A DNA stretch of 32,027 bases. Source: Gammaproteobacteria bacterium. GTDB lineage: Bacteria > Pseudomonadota > Gammaproteobacteria > Pseudomonadales > Azotimanducaceae. The notes below the pieces were generated by a model. That model saw only the letters and a program-made list of their open reading frames with translations. It was not told the origin of the DNA and did not search any database. The stretch spans positions 1-32,027 of the forward strand of contig VXPO01000012.1 in the NCBI GenBank assembly GCA_009839505.1. Reading direction: 5' to 3'. Positions 24,092 through 32,027 of the stretch are shown in pieces (the first letter of the stretch is position 1; every line of letters begins with the position of its first letter). Made by a program: the position numbers and the translations under genes.

Positions 24092-26524
24092 ATGACCCAG
24101 CACGTCCGCGCCGTTGTCATCGGCGGTGGCGTGGTCGGCGTCGCCACGCTCTACCACCTGGCACGCAAGGGGTGGTCCGATGTCGCGCTTCTCGAGCGCA
24201 AGGAGCTGACCTCCGGGTCCACGTGGCATGCGGCCGGCCTTCTGCCGTTGTTCAACATGAGCTACTCCGTGGGCCAGATTCACAAGTATTCGGTGAACCT
24301 GTACCGCACCCTCGAGGAGGAGACCGGACAAGACGTCGGCCTGCGCACCGTCGGCAACATCCGTCTCGCCATGACGCCCGACCGCATGGACGAGTACCGC
24401 CAGTACGCCGGCGTGGCCCGGACGATCGGCGTCAACGTCGAGTTCCTGACGCCGGAGCAGGTCCAGGAAATCTGGCCGCTGGCGGTCACGGACGGCCTGA
24501 TCGGTGCGATTCGGCATCCCGACGACGGCTACATCCAACCTGCCGATCTCACCCAGGCATTGGCCCGTGGTGCCCGGTCTCGGGGCGCCGTCATTCATCG
24601 CCAGACCTGCGTCACCGGTATCGAGCGGACGGGCGGCGGCGAATGGCGGGTACAGACCGACCTGGGTGATTGGGTCGCCGAACACGTCATAACCGCCACG
24701 GGGAACTTTGCACGCCGCACCGGCGCCATGGTCGGCCTCGACATCCCCGTCCTCCCGGTACAGCACCAATACATCGTCACCGAGGCGCATCCCGAGATCC
24801 AGGCACGCCACGAGCAGGGCCTAGCTGAAATGGGCGTGCTGCGCGAGTCGGACGGATCCTGGTACATGCGCGAGGAAGCCGGCGGGCTGCTGCTCGGCCC
24901 GTACGAGAAAGGCGCCCCCGCCTGCTACATCGACGGACCGCACGAGGAGAGCGAGTACGAACTGTTCGATGCCGACATCGACCGGCTGCTGCCCCACATC
25001 GAGTCCGCGATCCACCGGGTGCCGATCTTCGAGGAACTCGGCATCAAGCGCGTCTACAACGGCGCCATCGCCTACACGCCGGACGGCAGCCCCATCATCG
25101 GACCGGCCTGGGACCTGCCCAACTTCTGGCTGAACGAGGGACACAGTTTCGGCGTCACGGCCGCCGCGGGGGCCGGCTGGCAGCTCGCCGAGTGGATCGT
25201 CGAGGGCGAACCCACCATCGACATGCTCGGCGTCGATCCACGCCGGTTCGGCGACTACGCCACCGGTGCCTACCTCAAGGTCAAGAACGAGGAAGCCTAC
25301 GCCAACGTTTTCACCGTCCACTACCCGGACGAAGAGCGGCCCGCGGCACGGCCGTCGCGCACCGCACCGTGCTATAGCCGAATGCGCGACCGCGGTGCCG
25401 TGTTCGGCCAGAAGTTCGGCTGGGAACGGCCCAACTGGTTCGTACCCCAAGGCGTCCCCGCCGAAGACCATTGGTCGTTCCGGCGCTCACACTGGTTCGA
25501 GCACGTCGGCAACGAATGCCGCAACGTGCGCGACAACGTCGGGCTGCTGGACATGACCGCGTTCGCCAAGGCCCGGGTCAGCGGCGAAGGCGCGGCGGCC
25601 TTTCTCGGTCGGCTCGTCGCCAACCGGCTACCGCGAACGGGACGCGTCGGGCTCACTCACGCCTTGAACACCCGTGGTGGTGTGCATTCCGAGTTCACCA
25701 TCCACCACGAGGCCGCGCAACGCTTCTACCTCGTCTCCGCCGGCGCCTTTCAGCGCCTGGACCACGATTGGCTGCGCCGCCAGATGCCCTCCGACGGCAG
25801 CGTCCGCTTCGAGAACCTCACCGCGACCATGGGGGTTCTCGTGGTGGCCGGACCGAAAGCGCGCGAGCTCCTGGCACGCGTCACCGACGTCGACCTCTCG
25901 AACGAGTTCTTTCCCTGGCTGACGGGCAAGGACGCCACCATCGGACTCGCACCCGTGAAGCTCTTGAGGCTCAACTTCGTCGGCGAACTCGGCTGGGAGA
26001 TCCACCACGGTATCGAATACCAGAACACGATCTTCGACGCCCTGGTTGACGCCGGTTCCGACCTTGGTCTCGCCCCGTTCGGCATACGTGCCATGGATTC
26101 GCTTCGCGTCGAGAAGTCCTACCGCATGGTCGGCACCGAGCTGTCCATCGAGTACTCCGCGCTGGAATCCGGCCTCGACCGGTTCGTTCGCCTCGACAAG
26201 GAGAACTTCACGGGGCGGGACGGCCTGCTCGCCTGGCGCGACCGCGGCTTTGCCAACGCCTTCGTGACGATGGCTGTGGACGGTCCGGACGATGCCGACC
26301 CCATCGGCAACAATCCGCTCTACGTCGATGGTGAAATGGTCGGCCGCGCCACCAGCGGCAACTACGGCTTCCGCCTCGAGCAGTCGTTGGCGCTCGCCAT
26401 GATCCGACCGGAGCTTGCCGATCCCGGGACGTCGCTCGAGATCGAGATTCTCGGCGAGCGCTACGCCGCGAGGATCGTCGAGGAGAGCCCCTGGGATCCC
26501 GACAACGAGCGGCTACGCGCGTAG
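24092..26524 (+). CDS. Dimethylglycine/sarcosine dehydrogenase-type flavoprotein
   Basis: The 810-aa enzyme couples an N-terminal FAD amine oxidoreductase domain (residues 1-380; dinucleotide site VVIGGGVVGVATLYHL) to a C-terminal GcvT-like folate domain (about 410-810, with LRLNFVGELGWEIHH and GIRAMDSLRVEKSYR). His46 in TSGSTWHAAGL is at the position of the covalent-FAD histidine of dimethylglycine and sarcosine dehydrogenases. It would oxidise an N-methyl group and hand the C1 unit to THF. It follows fhs by 17 bp in the same direction, so it is probably co-transcribed. The stop codon TAG (26522-26524) is the start of the palindromic repeat. Exact substrate (dimethylglycine, sarcosine or other) is open. 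Confidence 0.92.
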   Translation: MTQHVRAVVIGGGVVGVATLYHLARKGWSDVALLERKELTSGSTWHAAGLLPLFNMSYSVGQIHKYSVNLYRTLEEETGQDVGLRTVGNIRLAMTPDRMDEYRQYAGVARTIGVNVEFLTPEQVQEIWPLAVTDGLIGAIRHPDDGYIQPADLTQALARGARSRGAVIHRQTCVTGIERTGGGEWRVQTDLGDWVAEHVITATGNFARRTGAMVGLDIPVLPVQHQYIVTEAHPEIQARHEQGLAEMGVLRESDGSWYMREEAGGLLLGPYEKGAPACYIDGPHEESEYELFDADIDRLLPHIESAIHRVPIFEELGIKRVYNGAIAYTPDGSPIIGPAWDLPNFWLNEGHSFGVTAAAGAGWQLAEWIVEGEPTIDMLGVDPRRFGDYATGAYLKVKNEEAYANVFTVHYPDEERPAARPSRTAPCYSRMRDRGAVFGQKFGWERPNWFVPQGVPAEDHWSFRRSHWFEHVGNECRNVRDNVGLLDMTAFAKARVSGEGAAAFLGRLVANRLPRTGRVGLTHALNTRGGVHSEFTIHHEAAQRFYLVSAGAFQRLDHDWLRRQMPSDGSVRFENLTATMGVLVVAGPKARELLARVTDVDLSNEFFPWLTGKDATIGLAPVKLLRLNFVGELGWEIHHGIEYQNTIFDALVDAGSDLGLAPFGIRAMDSLRVEKSYRMVGTELSIEYSALESGLDRFVRLDKENFTGRDGLLAWRDRGFANAFVTMAVDGPDDADPIGNNPLYVDGEMVGRATSGNYGFRLEQSLALAMIRPELADPGTSLEIEILGERYAARIVEESPWDPDNERLRA

Positions 26525-26604
26525 GGGCGACCCTTGTGGTCGCCCGTGCCACTCACCCGAGCACGTCGTTTCGCCAGGAGGGCGACCACAAGGGTCGCCC
26601 CTAC
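26521..26604. repeat. Perfect 25-bp inverted repeat between convergent genes
   Basis: The left arm (26521-26545) starts GTAGGGGCGACC and the right arm (26580-26604) is its exact reverse complement, ending GGTCGCCCCTAC; a 34-nt loop separates them. The left arm supplies the TAG stop of the flavoprotein (26522-26524) and the right arm supplies the TAG stop of the HD-domain gene (26601-26603, minus strand). Translated, the arms give peptides such as RGDPCGRP and GRPQGSPLR, which I recall as recurrent in spurious ORFs from REP-like elements. It may act as a bidirectional terminator. Confidence 0.92.
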
Positions 26605-27209
26605 GGCGTTGCTCTCGGCCATTCCCGGGTCGTGTGGACACCCCAGGGTTCGCGTTCGAATAGGCGCTCGACCATTGGTACGAAGTGGTCGATGCCGAGC
26701 GTGTCGTAGTCCGGATCGAAAGAGAGCTGATCGTAGTCCGCACAGAAGCGAACAGTCATGTCGTATGCCGGGTGGCCGCGGTGTCGTTCGCGGGCGTTAG
26801 GATCCCTGCCCGTCATGCCGAAGTAGTAGTAGCCCTGGAACAGGCCGTGCTGAAGCACCATCCAGTAGGTGTGCTGCGCGACGTAGGGACGCAACACCGA
26901 GGCGCCGAGTTCCGAGTGGTTCTCGGGGGCGAGGTCGTCGCCGAGGTCGTGTAGCAGGGCGGCCACCACGATCTCGTCGCACTCCCCGGCCCTGAAGGCG
27001 CGGGTGGCGGTTTGCAGCGAGTGTTCGTAGCGGTCCACCCGATAGCCTGGGAAACCCCCACCCTTGAGACCCTCCAAGTAGGCCAGCACGCGGTCGCCGG
27101 TGCCGGCGATGTAGGGTTTGGCGAGTTCGTCAAGCAACGCGTAGTCGTCGGCGGTACCCCGATCCATGCGCGTGAAGCTGACGAGTTCGGTTTCTTCTCG
27201 ATTCTTCAT
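26601..27209 (-). CDS. HD-domain protein, probable PhnZ/MIOX-like diiron oxygenase
   Basis: The 202-aa protein is a single HD domain with the ligand set His63 (RYEHSLQTATRA), His87-Asp88 (VAALLHDLGDDL), His98 (PENHSEL), His121 (VLQHGLFQG) and a C-terminal Asp (about 158-160, FCADYDQLSFD). The conserved YEHSLQTATRA, QGYYYFG and ARERHRGHPAYD stretches are those of the small HD oxygenase branch related to PhnZ, TmpB and MIOX, which oxidise C-H or C-P bonds with a mixed-valent diiron centre; a phosphohydrolase cannot be excluded. GGAGGA lies just before ATG 27209. It is 43 bp downstream of the ligase gene and likely co-transcribed. Confidence 0.8.
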   Translation of the reverse strand: MKNREETELVSFTRMDRGTADDYALLDELAKPYIAGTGDRVLAYLEGLKGGGFPGYRVDRYEHSLQTATRAFRAGECDEIVVAALLHDLGDDLAPENHSELGASVLRPYVAQHTYWMVLQHGLFQGYYYFGMTGRDPNARERHRGHPAYDMTVRFCADYDQLSFDPDYDTLGIDHFVPMVERLFEREPWGVHTTREWPRATP

Positions 27210-27252
27210 GGCGGATCCTCCGATCGTTTCGTGAGGAAGATCTTCGGCGAGT

Positions 27253-28410
27253 CTACGACACTGGTTGCCCAATGCCGTCCTTGGTGTGGGCAACGACGAG
27301 GTCGACCACCGAACGGAGAGCCTCCTCTTCCGAGTCTCCCTCCAAGCGGCGCAGGCGGTAGTGGTCGACTTGCCGGTCCGCACTGCTGCCTTCGCTGATG
27401 ATGGACAGTATGTGCCGCAGGTCGTCCTCGCAATCCAAAGCGCGGGCATCGTTCGCCAGTTCGTCGACGAGCCGCTCCGCTTCGTCCGCGATGTCGACGC
27501 GTCCCCCGCCGCGCATGTCGCCGAAGAACGCCAGCACGCCGTAGCGCTGGGCCAGCCAGCGGTTCTCGCCGATGAGCTCGGTCGGCGGCTCGGGTGGCAG
27601 CGTGCCTTGACGGGCATCCCGGACGAGTCGGCGGACCAGGCACGCATAGAGCGCGACGATGCTCAACGCATCGTCGATGCGCGTGCACGTATCGCAGATG
27701 CGCATCTCCACCGTGGGATAGGCCTTGGACGGACGGATGTCCCACCAGAGCTCGCGGGGATCCTCGATGAACGCCATGCGCTGGTACTCGCGGACGAGAG
27801 ATTCGTACTCGTCGAGGGACCACAGCTCCCGGGGCAGCCCCGTGCGGTGCATCGCGCCGAACAGGTTCATGCGATGGGACTTGAAGCCGGTCTCGCGGCC
27901 GACGAAGAACGGCGACGAGGTCGACAGCGCATGCAGCAGGGGCAGATAGCGGCGCAGGGCGGTCATCACGCGGATCCGCGAATCCGGGTCTGCGAAACCG
28001 GCGTGGATGTGCATGCCACCGGCGACGAAACGCCGCAGGCTGTCCTGAAACGAGACGGCGAAGCGCTCGTAGCGTTCGTTTGGCGTCGTCAACTGGGCAT
28101 CCCAGGCGGCGAACGGATGCGTCGATGCCGCCATCACGGCGAGACCACGTTTCCCAGCCGCATCGATCACCAGCGCCCGCGTCTCACACAGGGCCTGACG
28201 CACCTCGGCGACGGAACCGCAGACCCGGGAATTGGTTTCGACCTGCGCCCGCAGGAATTCCGGCACGACCTTGTGAGGGGTGGCCCGCCGCTGGCATTCC
28301 TCGATGATGGCCGGGTCGGGATCGTTGACGAGATCGCGCGTCACGGGGTCGACGAGGAAGAGTTCCTCCTCCACGCCCAGAGTGATGGCGGGTTCGGCGT
28401 CGCTCGTCAT
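27253..28410 (-). CDS. YbdK-type carboxylate-amine ligase (glutamate-cysteine ligase 2 family)
   Basis: The 385-aa protein has the family start TLGVEEELFLVDPVTRDLV, the central GGMHIHAGF and the WWDIRPSKAYPTVEMRICDT segment of the GCS2/YbdK group. Members join glutamate or another acid to an amine using ATP; E. coli YbdK has weak glutamate-cysteine ligase activity. Length fits the family (about 370-390 aa). No clear ribosome-binding site is seen before ATG 28410. It lies 130 bp downstream of the AraC-family gene and upstream of the HD oxygenase gene in one direction, suggesting gamma-glutamylation or similar capping of a substrate that the HD enzyme then oxidises; this is inference. Confidence 0.92.
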   Translation of the reverse strand: MTSDAEPAITLGVEEELFLVDPVTRDLVNDPDPAIIEECQRRATPHKVVPEFLRAQVETNSRVCGSVAEVRQALCETRALVIDAAGKRGLAVMAASTHPFAAWDAQLTTPNERYERFAVSFQDSLRRFVAGGMHIHAGFADPDSRIRVMTALRRYLPLLHALSTSSPFFVGRETGFKSHRMNLFGAMHRTGLPRELWSLDEYESLVREYQRMAFIEDPRELWWDIRPSKAYPTVEMRICDTCTRIDDALSIVALYACLVRRLVRDARQGTLPPEPPTELIGENRWLAQRYGVLAFFGDMRGGGRVDIADEAERLVDELANDARALDCEDDLRHILSIISEGSSADRQVDHYRLRRLEGDSEEEALRSVVDLVVAHTKDGIGQPVS

Positions 28411-28540
28411 GAACGGGTAGTCTTTTGGGCAGCGGTGGTATTTCGCCGCGGGATTATTGCATGGGGCTTTGCGAAATCGACACTAGCGGGGGCTTGTCGC
28501 CGCCTTCGTCGACGCCATGGGCGCCGGCGGCCGTGCGCCG

Positions 28541-29644
28541 CTACCTTCGTACCATCCCCAGTCCTACCGCAGCGTGGACGCCGGTGCGGCTGGCGCGAGC
28601 CCGGGTCTCGGAGGGCGTCTCGCCGAACTGCCGGCGGTACAACTGCGCGAACTGGCTCCAGTTGCAGAAGCCATGCGCCGCAGCGATGTCACCGATGGTC
28701 GCCGACCGGTCGCCCGCGCCGGCCAGCAGCGCGTAGCGCGCACGGTGGAGTCTGATGGCGCGGAAATAGCGCAGCGGCGTGATCTGGATGCGCTCGGCAA
28801 AGGCTAACTGGATCGATCTCGGGGAACCTCCAGTCGCAGCGCTCAGCCTCGCGTAGTCGAACTCCTCCATGACCCAAAGAGCGTCCCGCGCGGCGGCGAG
28901 CACGGCGGCGTTCCTTTTGGCGCGTGTTCTTTCGCGGGCGATTCCGAGGCTCGCGTCCAGTTCCAACGCCGCAACGGTCTCGGCGGCCAGAGCGCGCGCC
29001 GCATCGCGCGGTCGCCATGTGGCGGGCGCTTCAGCGCAGGTCCGCAACATTGTCCTGCCTCCCGTTTCGATCGCACTGGCCAAGCATGCCGCGCGGGCCA
29101 CCGAAGTCCTGCGTCCATGCGGATCGAGAAGTTCCAGGCTGGAGTCCGCGCAATCCAGGGATTTCAGAAGCGGTAGCGCAACGGCAAGCACCAGGAATTC
29201 GGCCCCTGCCGGGGGCACGTCCAGTTCCATCTGCGAACCGGATCGCGCGACGACCACGTCGTTGCGGCGTAGTTCGATGCCGTTGACGGCGACGGGAGTC
29301 CGGCCGAGGGAAACGCCGAGTTCGATCAGGCCCTCTGGGCATCCGACCCGCTGGTACATGGCGCAGTTCACGGTCTCGTAGTGGACCGAGACGCCCCTGC
29401 CGAGGAAGGCCGACACTAGGCGACCGCGAAACGGGCCGGTCGAGAGCTTGAGGTATTCCTGCCGATGGCCATTCAACTGCTCCGACTGGGCGTCGAAGTC
29501 GTCGAATTCCATGCTCGAACAGGAGAAGGCAGTCTCGTTTTCCGGATAGTCGTCCTGGCTGGGCGCCTGTAGCCCTGTCCGCGGCGGTCCAGCGCCGCTT
29601 TCGGATATCGTCGCAGGTTTCCCTGGCGCACATTCATCGTTCAT
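28541..29644 (-). CDS. AraC-family transcriptional regulator
   Basis: The 367-aa protein ends in an AraC-type double helix-turn-helix (about residues 260-350, with LSAATGGSPRSIQLAFAERI and IGDIAAAHGFCNWSQFAQLYRRQFGETPSE). The N-terminal 200 residues look like an effector-binding region, related to that of regulators with a cupin-like fold (GLIELGVSLGRTPVAV, VPPAGAEFLVLAV). It may control the downstream ligase/HD genes. AAAGG lies before ATG 29644. The first roughly 60 codons and the promoter are tandemly duplicated upstream; this full-length copy is the intact one. Confidence 0.87.
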   Translation of the reverse strand: MNDECAPGKPATISESGAGPPRTGLQAPSQDDYPENETAFSCSSMEFDDFDAQSEQLNGHRQEYLKLSTGPFRGRLVSAFLGRGVSVHYETVNCAMYQRVGCPEGLIELGVSLGRTPVAVNGIELRRNDVVVARSGSQMELDVPPAGAEFLVLAVALPLLKSLDCADSSLELLDPHGRRTSVARAACLASAIETGGRTMLRTCAEAPATWRPRDAARALAAETVAALELDASLGIARERTRAKRNAAVLAAARDALWVMEEFDYARLSAATGGSPRSIQLAFAERIQITPLRYFRAIRLHRARYALLAGAGDRSATIGDIAAAHGFCNWSQFAQLYRRQFGETPSETRARASRTGVHAAVGLGMVRR

Positions 29645-29660
29645 CGAGCAACCTTTAGAT

Positions 29661-29684
29661 CGGATGCGCCCGTCCGGATGCGCC
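29661..29684 (-). promoter_or_regulatory. Direct-repeat operator candidate upstream of the AraC gene
   Basis: CGGATGCGCC occurs at 29661-29670 and 29675-29684, a 14-bp period, only 17 nt upstream of the start codon. The same pair is kept in the upstream duplicate at 30043-30052 and 30057-30066, though flanking bases have changed. Direct repeats close to the start fit autoregulation by an AraC-type protein. Confidence 0.5.
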
Positions 29685-29845
29685 ACATGCCATTCTCCCC
29701 TATTTTGGGGACAGATCGTTAGTCTGGTAAGCGAATGGGAACTGCCGCCGATCCGATGGCGGAACGGCCGTGACACCGGCCTCTCCCCGGCATGATTGTC
29801 TCGAAAACGAAGCGCCGCCTTCGTCGACGCCGGGACGGAGCTGGC

Positions 29846-30027
29846 CATGGTCGCTCAACTGCTCCGACTGGGCGTCGAAGTCGTCGAATTCCATCTTCGT
29901 ATAGGAGATGGCAGTTTCGTTTTCCGTATAGTCGTCGCGGCTGGACGCCCGCAAGTTCTTCCTCCGGCGTTCCAGCGCCGCTTCTGGATCTGGTCGCACG
30001 TTCCCCTGGCGCACATTCATCGTTCAT
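29846..30027 (-). pseudogene. Truncated, frameshifted copy of the AraC gene 5' end
   Basis: From ATG 30027 the copy reads MNDECAPGERATRSRSGAG, closely matching the start of the intact gene (MNDECAPGKPATISESGAG). A single-base indel at about 29940-29965 then shifts the frame; the similar DDYTENETAISY and MEFDDFDAQSEQL segments continue in another frame. The homology stops at the duplication boundary, so no DNA-binding domain is encoded. It is a remnant of the tandem duplication. Confidence 0.8.
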
Positions 30028-30473
30028 CGTGCAACCTTCGATCGGATGCGCCCGTCCGGATGCGCCGCGTGTCATGCTCCCCGATTCCGAGGGCGCGTCG
30101 TTAGTCTGGTAAGCGAAAAGGGAGTTGCCGTCGAGCCGAACGCGGAACGACCGCAAGGCCGGACACTCCCGGCTTGATTGTCTCAAAAGCGAAACAGACG
30201 CCACGTACGGTCAGCTTCGCCGTATGCGCACAGCCTGTATGGGCCTACGCCCACCGGCCCTGCCGCGCGGCGCGCCTCGCGCCCGTTCTGCTCTCGCTCG
30301 GGACCACGGGGACAGCCGCCGCAACGGCGCCGACCAAGGCCGCGCGATCGGATTGGTAGAGAACACCCGGCGCAACTCGACGCGCTTTCGTTTACGGGAC
30401 TAACGATGTAGCCCGGAATCGCGCGACAGTGCGGGTCTGAGTCATCCGAACCGGCGCGAAGCGGCTGGCGCAC

Positions 30474-32027
30474 ATGTATCTCAAAGCCCCGTTCGACGAC
30501 TTCCGATCAGGTCCCCGCGAAGGCGGCGGGCAACCGCAGGCATTCGCGCTCGCGGCGGCACTCAGGACGCTTGGTTTCGGCGCCGGCCTCGTGCCCGCGC
30601 GGCTCGCCGCCCTGGTCCTGCTGCTCGCTGCGGCCGCAGCCGCACAAGCCCAAACGACGCTTGTCAGCAATGCGGGCGAAGGTCGCGACAACGCCATAAA
30701 CGTAGGAAACTCCGCATTCGGCAGAATAGCGCAACGATTTACTACCGGTAGCAATACTACGGGTTACGAACTGAGTTCCGTTGGAATCTACATCCACACG
30801 GACAACTCCGCGACCGGTGAGACCATTACGGTCTCGGTTCACAGATTCGACAGCAGCGAGACCAACAATCTGGGAGAGCTGGTGGTCACCCTAAGCACTC
30901 CGTCCACGCTGAACGAAGGAGCTGTGAATGACTTCACGGCGCCTCCAAATGCCGTGTTGCTTCCGGATACCAGGTACTTGGTGAGCATCTCTACCGAAGG
31001 CGACCACACGCATGATTTCCAACTAGGCGTGACGAACAGCGATGCCGAGACGGGGGCCGCAGGATGGCTTATCGAAGATGCCTTCAGGCTCAATGGAATC
31101 CTGGTTTCCTCGTCCATCATGATGAACGTCAAAGGCAGCAACTGGATACCGCCCCTCATCCCGACGCTGGAGTCCGCCGAAGGCCTCTTCGTCAACGGCG
31201 CCCTGCGATACCGGTTCGACCTCCGGCTGTCCGAAGCCGTGAGCATTCCGTACCGGGAGATGCGCGATCACGCCTTCCGCGTGACCAACGGGCACATGGA
31301 CCGGGCCGTGCGCATTCACAAGGAGCGCACGGGGGGCACGCTGTACAGCAATCACTGGCGCATGACGGTAGCGCCGGACGACGAGACGGAACCCGTTACC
31401 GTCACCCTGCGCGGGGACCGGCCCTGCAGCGAGACGGGCGCTCTATGCACCAGCAGCGGGGGCCAGCTCCTCGGCTCGCCCGCGCTCACCCTGAGCACCG
31501 ACACGGAGCCGCCGGACCTCGGCAGCCTGCCGAGCCTGTCGATCGCCGACACCAGCGGCACCGCGGATTCCGCCAACCTTGCCTTCGACGTCAGCCTGTC
31601 GAAGGTCGTGAGCGCGACCATCGCGGTCGACTTCCGGACCGTGTCGGGCGGCACGGCCACCGCGAACGCCGACTATTACGAGGCGAACTACCGGATCGTC
31701 TTCTCGGCCGGGGAAGCGGTGCAACCGGCTTCGGTTGCGCTGATCGAGGATGCCGCCAGCGACCCCGGCGAGACGGTGAACGTCGAGATCGCCAACGCGC
31801 GGGTGATCACGCCCCGGGGAGCCGAGTTCGGCCCGCTGTCGATCACCCGGGCGCAGGCGACGGGAACGATCGACGCGCCCGCGAGCAGCAAGACCCCTTT
31901 GCCGGACGTGAACATGCGGATCGAGAACACGAGCGGGAGCGAGAGAGGCGGCTGGCTGCACTTCACCATCGCGCTCTCGCGGGCGCTGGACGAGTATGTC
32001 TGCTACGACTTCGAGACCCTCGGCACC
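30474..32027 (+). CDS. Large exported surface protein with Calx-beta domain (partial, runs off the edge)
   Basis: An open frame of 518 codons starts at ATG 30474 (in-frame stop at 30438) and continues past the window edge. After a long N-region, a signal-type hydrophobic stretch (residues 42-58, LAALVLLLAAAAAAQAQ) precedes a beta-rich 'choice-of-anchor'-like domain (about 60-220, FTTGSNTTGYELSSVGIYI and LLPDTRYLVSIS). An Ig-like module follows (about 222-345, FRVTNGHMDRAVR and a Cys-Cys VTLRGDRPCSETGALC segment). Then comes a Calx-beta unit (about 352-442, FDVSLSKVVSATIAVDFRTV and a DPGETVNVEI end). The start of another repeat follows. Such proteins are adhesive, calcium-binding and often several thousand residues long. 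No clear ribosome-binding site is seen. Confidence 0.85.
   Translation, partial: MYLKAPFDDFRSGPREGGGQPQAFALAAALRTLGFGAGLVPARLAALVLLLAAAAAAQAQTTLVSNAGEGRDNAINVGNSAFGRIAQRFTTGSNTTGYELSSVGIYIHTDNSATGETITVSVHRFDSSETNNLGELVVTLSTPSTLNEGAVNDFTAPPNAVLLPDTRYLVSISTEGDHTHDFQLGVTNSDAETGAAGWLIEDAFRLNGILVSSSIMMNVKGSNWIPPLIPTLESAEGLFVNGALRYRFDLRLSEAVSIPYREMRDHAFRVTNGHMDRAVRIHKERTGGTLYSNHWRMTVAPDDETEPVTVTLRGDRPCSETGALCTSSGGQLLGSPALTLSTDTEPPDLGSLPSLSIADTSGTADSANLAFDVSLSKVVSATIAVDFRTVSGGTATANADYYEANYRIVFSAGEAVQPASVALIEDAASDPGETVNVEIANARVITPRGAEFGPLSITRAQATGTIDAPASSKTPLPDVNMRIENTSGSERGGWLHFTIALSRALDEYVCYDFETLGT

Larger units (their letters stand above)
29464..30200. repeat. 382-bp tandem duplication of the AraC gene 5' end and promoter
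   Basis: Positions 29464-29845 and 29846 to about 30200 are head-to-tail copies at a 382-bp offset. Examples are the GCTCCGACTGGGCG block near 29479 and 29861, and AGTCTGGTAAGCG at 29721 and 30103. The copies have diverged by base changes and two single-base indels, so the duplication is not recent. Similarity fades past about 30200. Confidence 0.88.

Noticed and set aside
26513-26743. Small minus-strand ORF with RGDPCGRP and GRPQGSPLR
   Set aside because: These peptides are the translation of the palindromic repeat, and the frame overlaps the real HD-domain gene.
3184-27209. PhnY*/PhnZ-like pair made of the PhyH and HD-domain genes
   Set aside because: The two genes lie more than 22 kb apart in different operons, so a joint phosphonate pathway is not supported.

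Overview
This GC-rich window comes from a Gram-negative bacterium, most likely a marine and possibly host-associated gammaproteobacterium or close relative. The evidence is a TonB-dependent receptor, a c-type nitric oxide reductase, signal peptides on several exported proteins, and a gene set typical of such genomes: family III CoA-transferase, sulfatase, TPR-sulfotransferase, PhyH dioxygenase and folate-linked demethylation. The lineage is inferred from gene content only. No rRNA, tRNA, CRISPR array or phage was seen.

Layout. Positions 1-200 hold a 25-bp tandem array, interrupted by a palindrome, that runs into the stop codon of a minus-strand CaiB/BaiF CoA-transferase (194-1372). A tight plus-strand group follows: small sulfotransferase, aspartyl/asparaginyl hydroxylase-like enzyme and PhyH-type dioxygenase (1547-4086). 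It converges on an exported sulfatase (4073-5632). A palindromic divergent promoter separates the sulfatase from a small membrane protein, norC and norB (5696-8178); norC and norB are joined by a 15-bp perfect inverted repeat. Next come an ATPase-nuclease fusion (8199-9593), a monohaem cytochrome c (9749-10078), a VapBC toxin-antitoxin pair (10125-10825) and a TPR-sulfotransferase (10932-12932).

Positions 13174-14897 are visibly AT-richer and encode two overlapping exported proteins. One is unrecognised; the other is a HExxH metallopeptidase with an EF-hand-like loop. This is the best candidate for acquired, poorly described biology in the window.

From 15287 to 26524 lies a one-carbon block: a TonB receptor, a divergent GlxA/GbdR-type regulator, then a GcvT/DmdA-like methyltransferase, a methylenetetrahydrofolate reductase-like protein, formate-THF ligase and a dimethylglycine/sarcosine dehydrogenase-type flavoprotein. 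Together they suggest uptake and demethylation of a methylated osmolyte, with methyl groups passed to tetrahydrofolate and released as formate. A perfect 25-bp inverted repeat then supplies the stop codons of both converging genes.

The last part (26601-29644) is a minus-strand set: PhnZ/MIOX-like HD-domain protein, YbdK-type carboxylate-amine ligase and AraC-family regulator. The 5' end and promoter of the regulator are tandemly duplicated at a 382-bp period. The window ends inside a large exported Calx-beta surface protein (30474 onward). A recurring theme is that short palindromic or tandem repeats sit exactly on stop codons.
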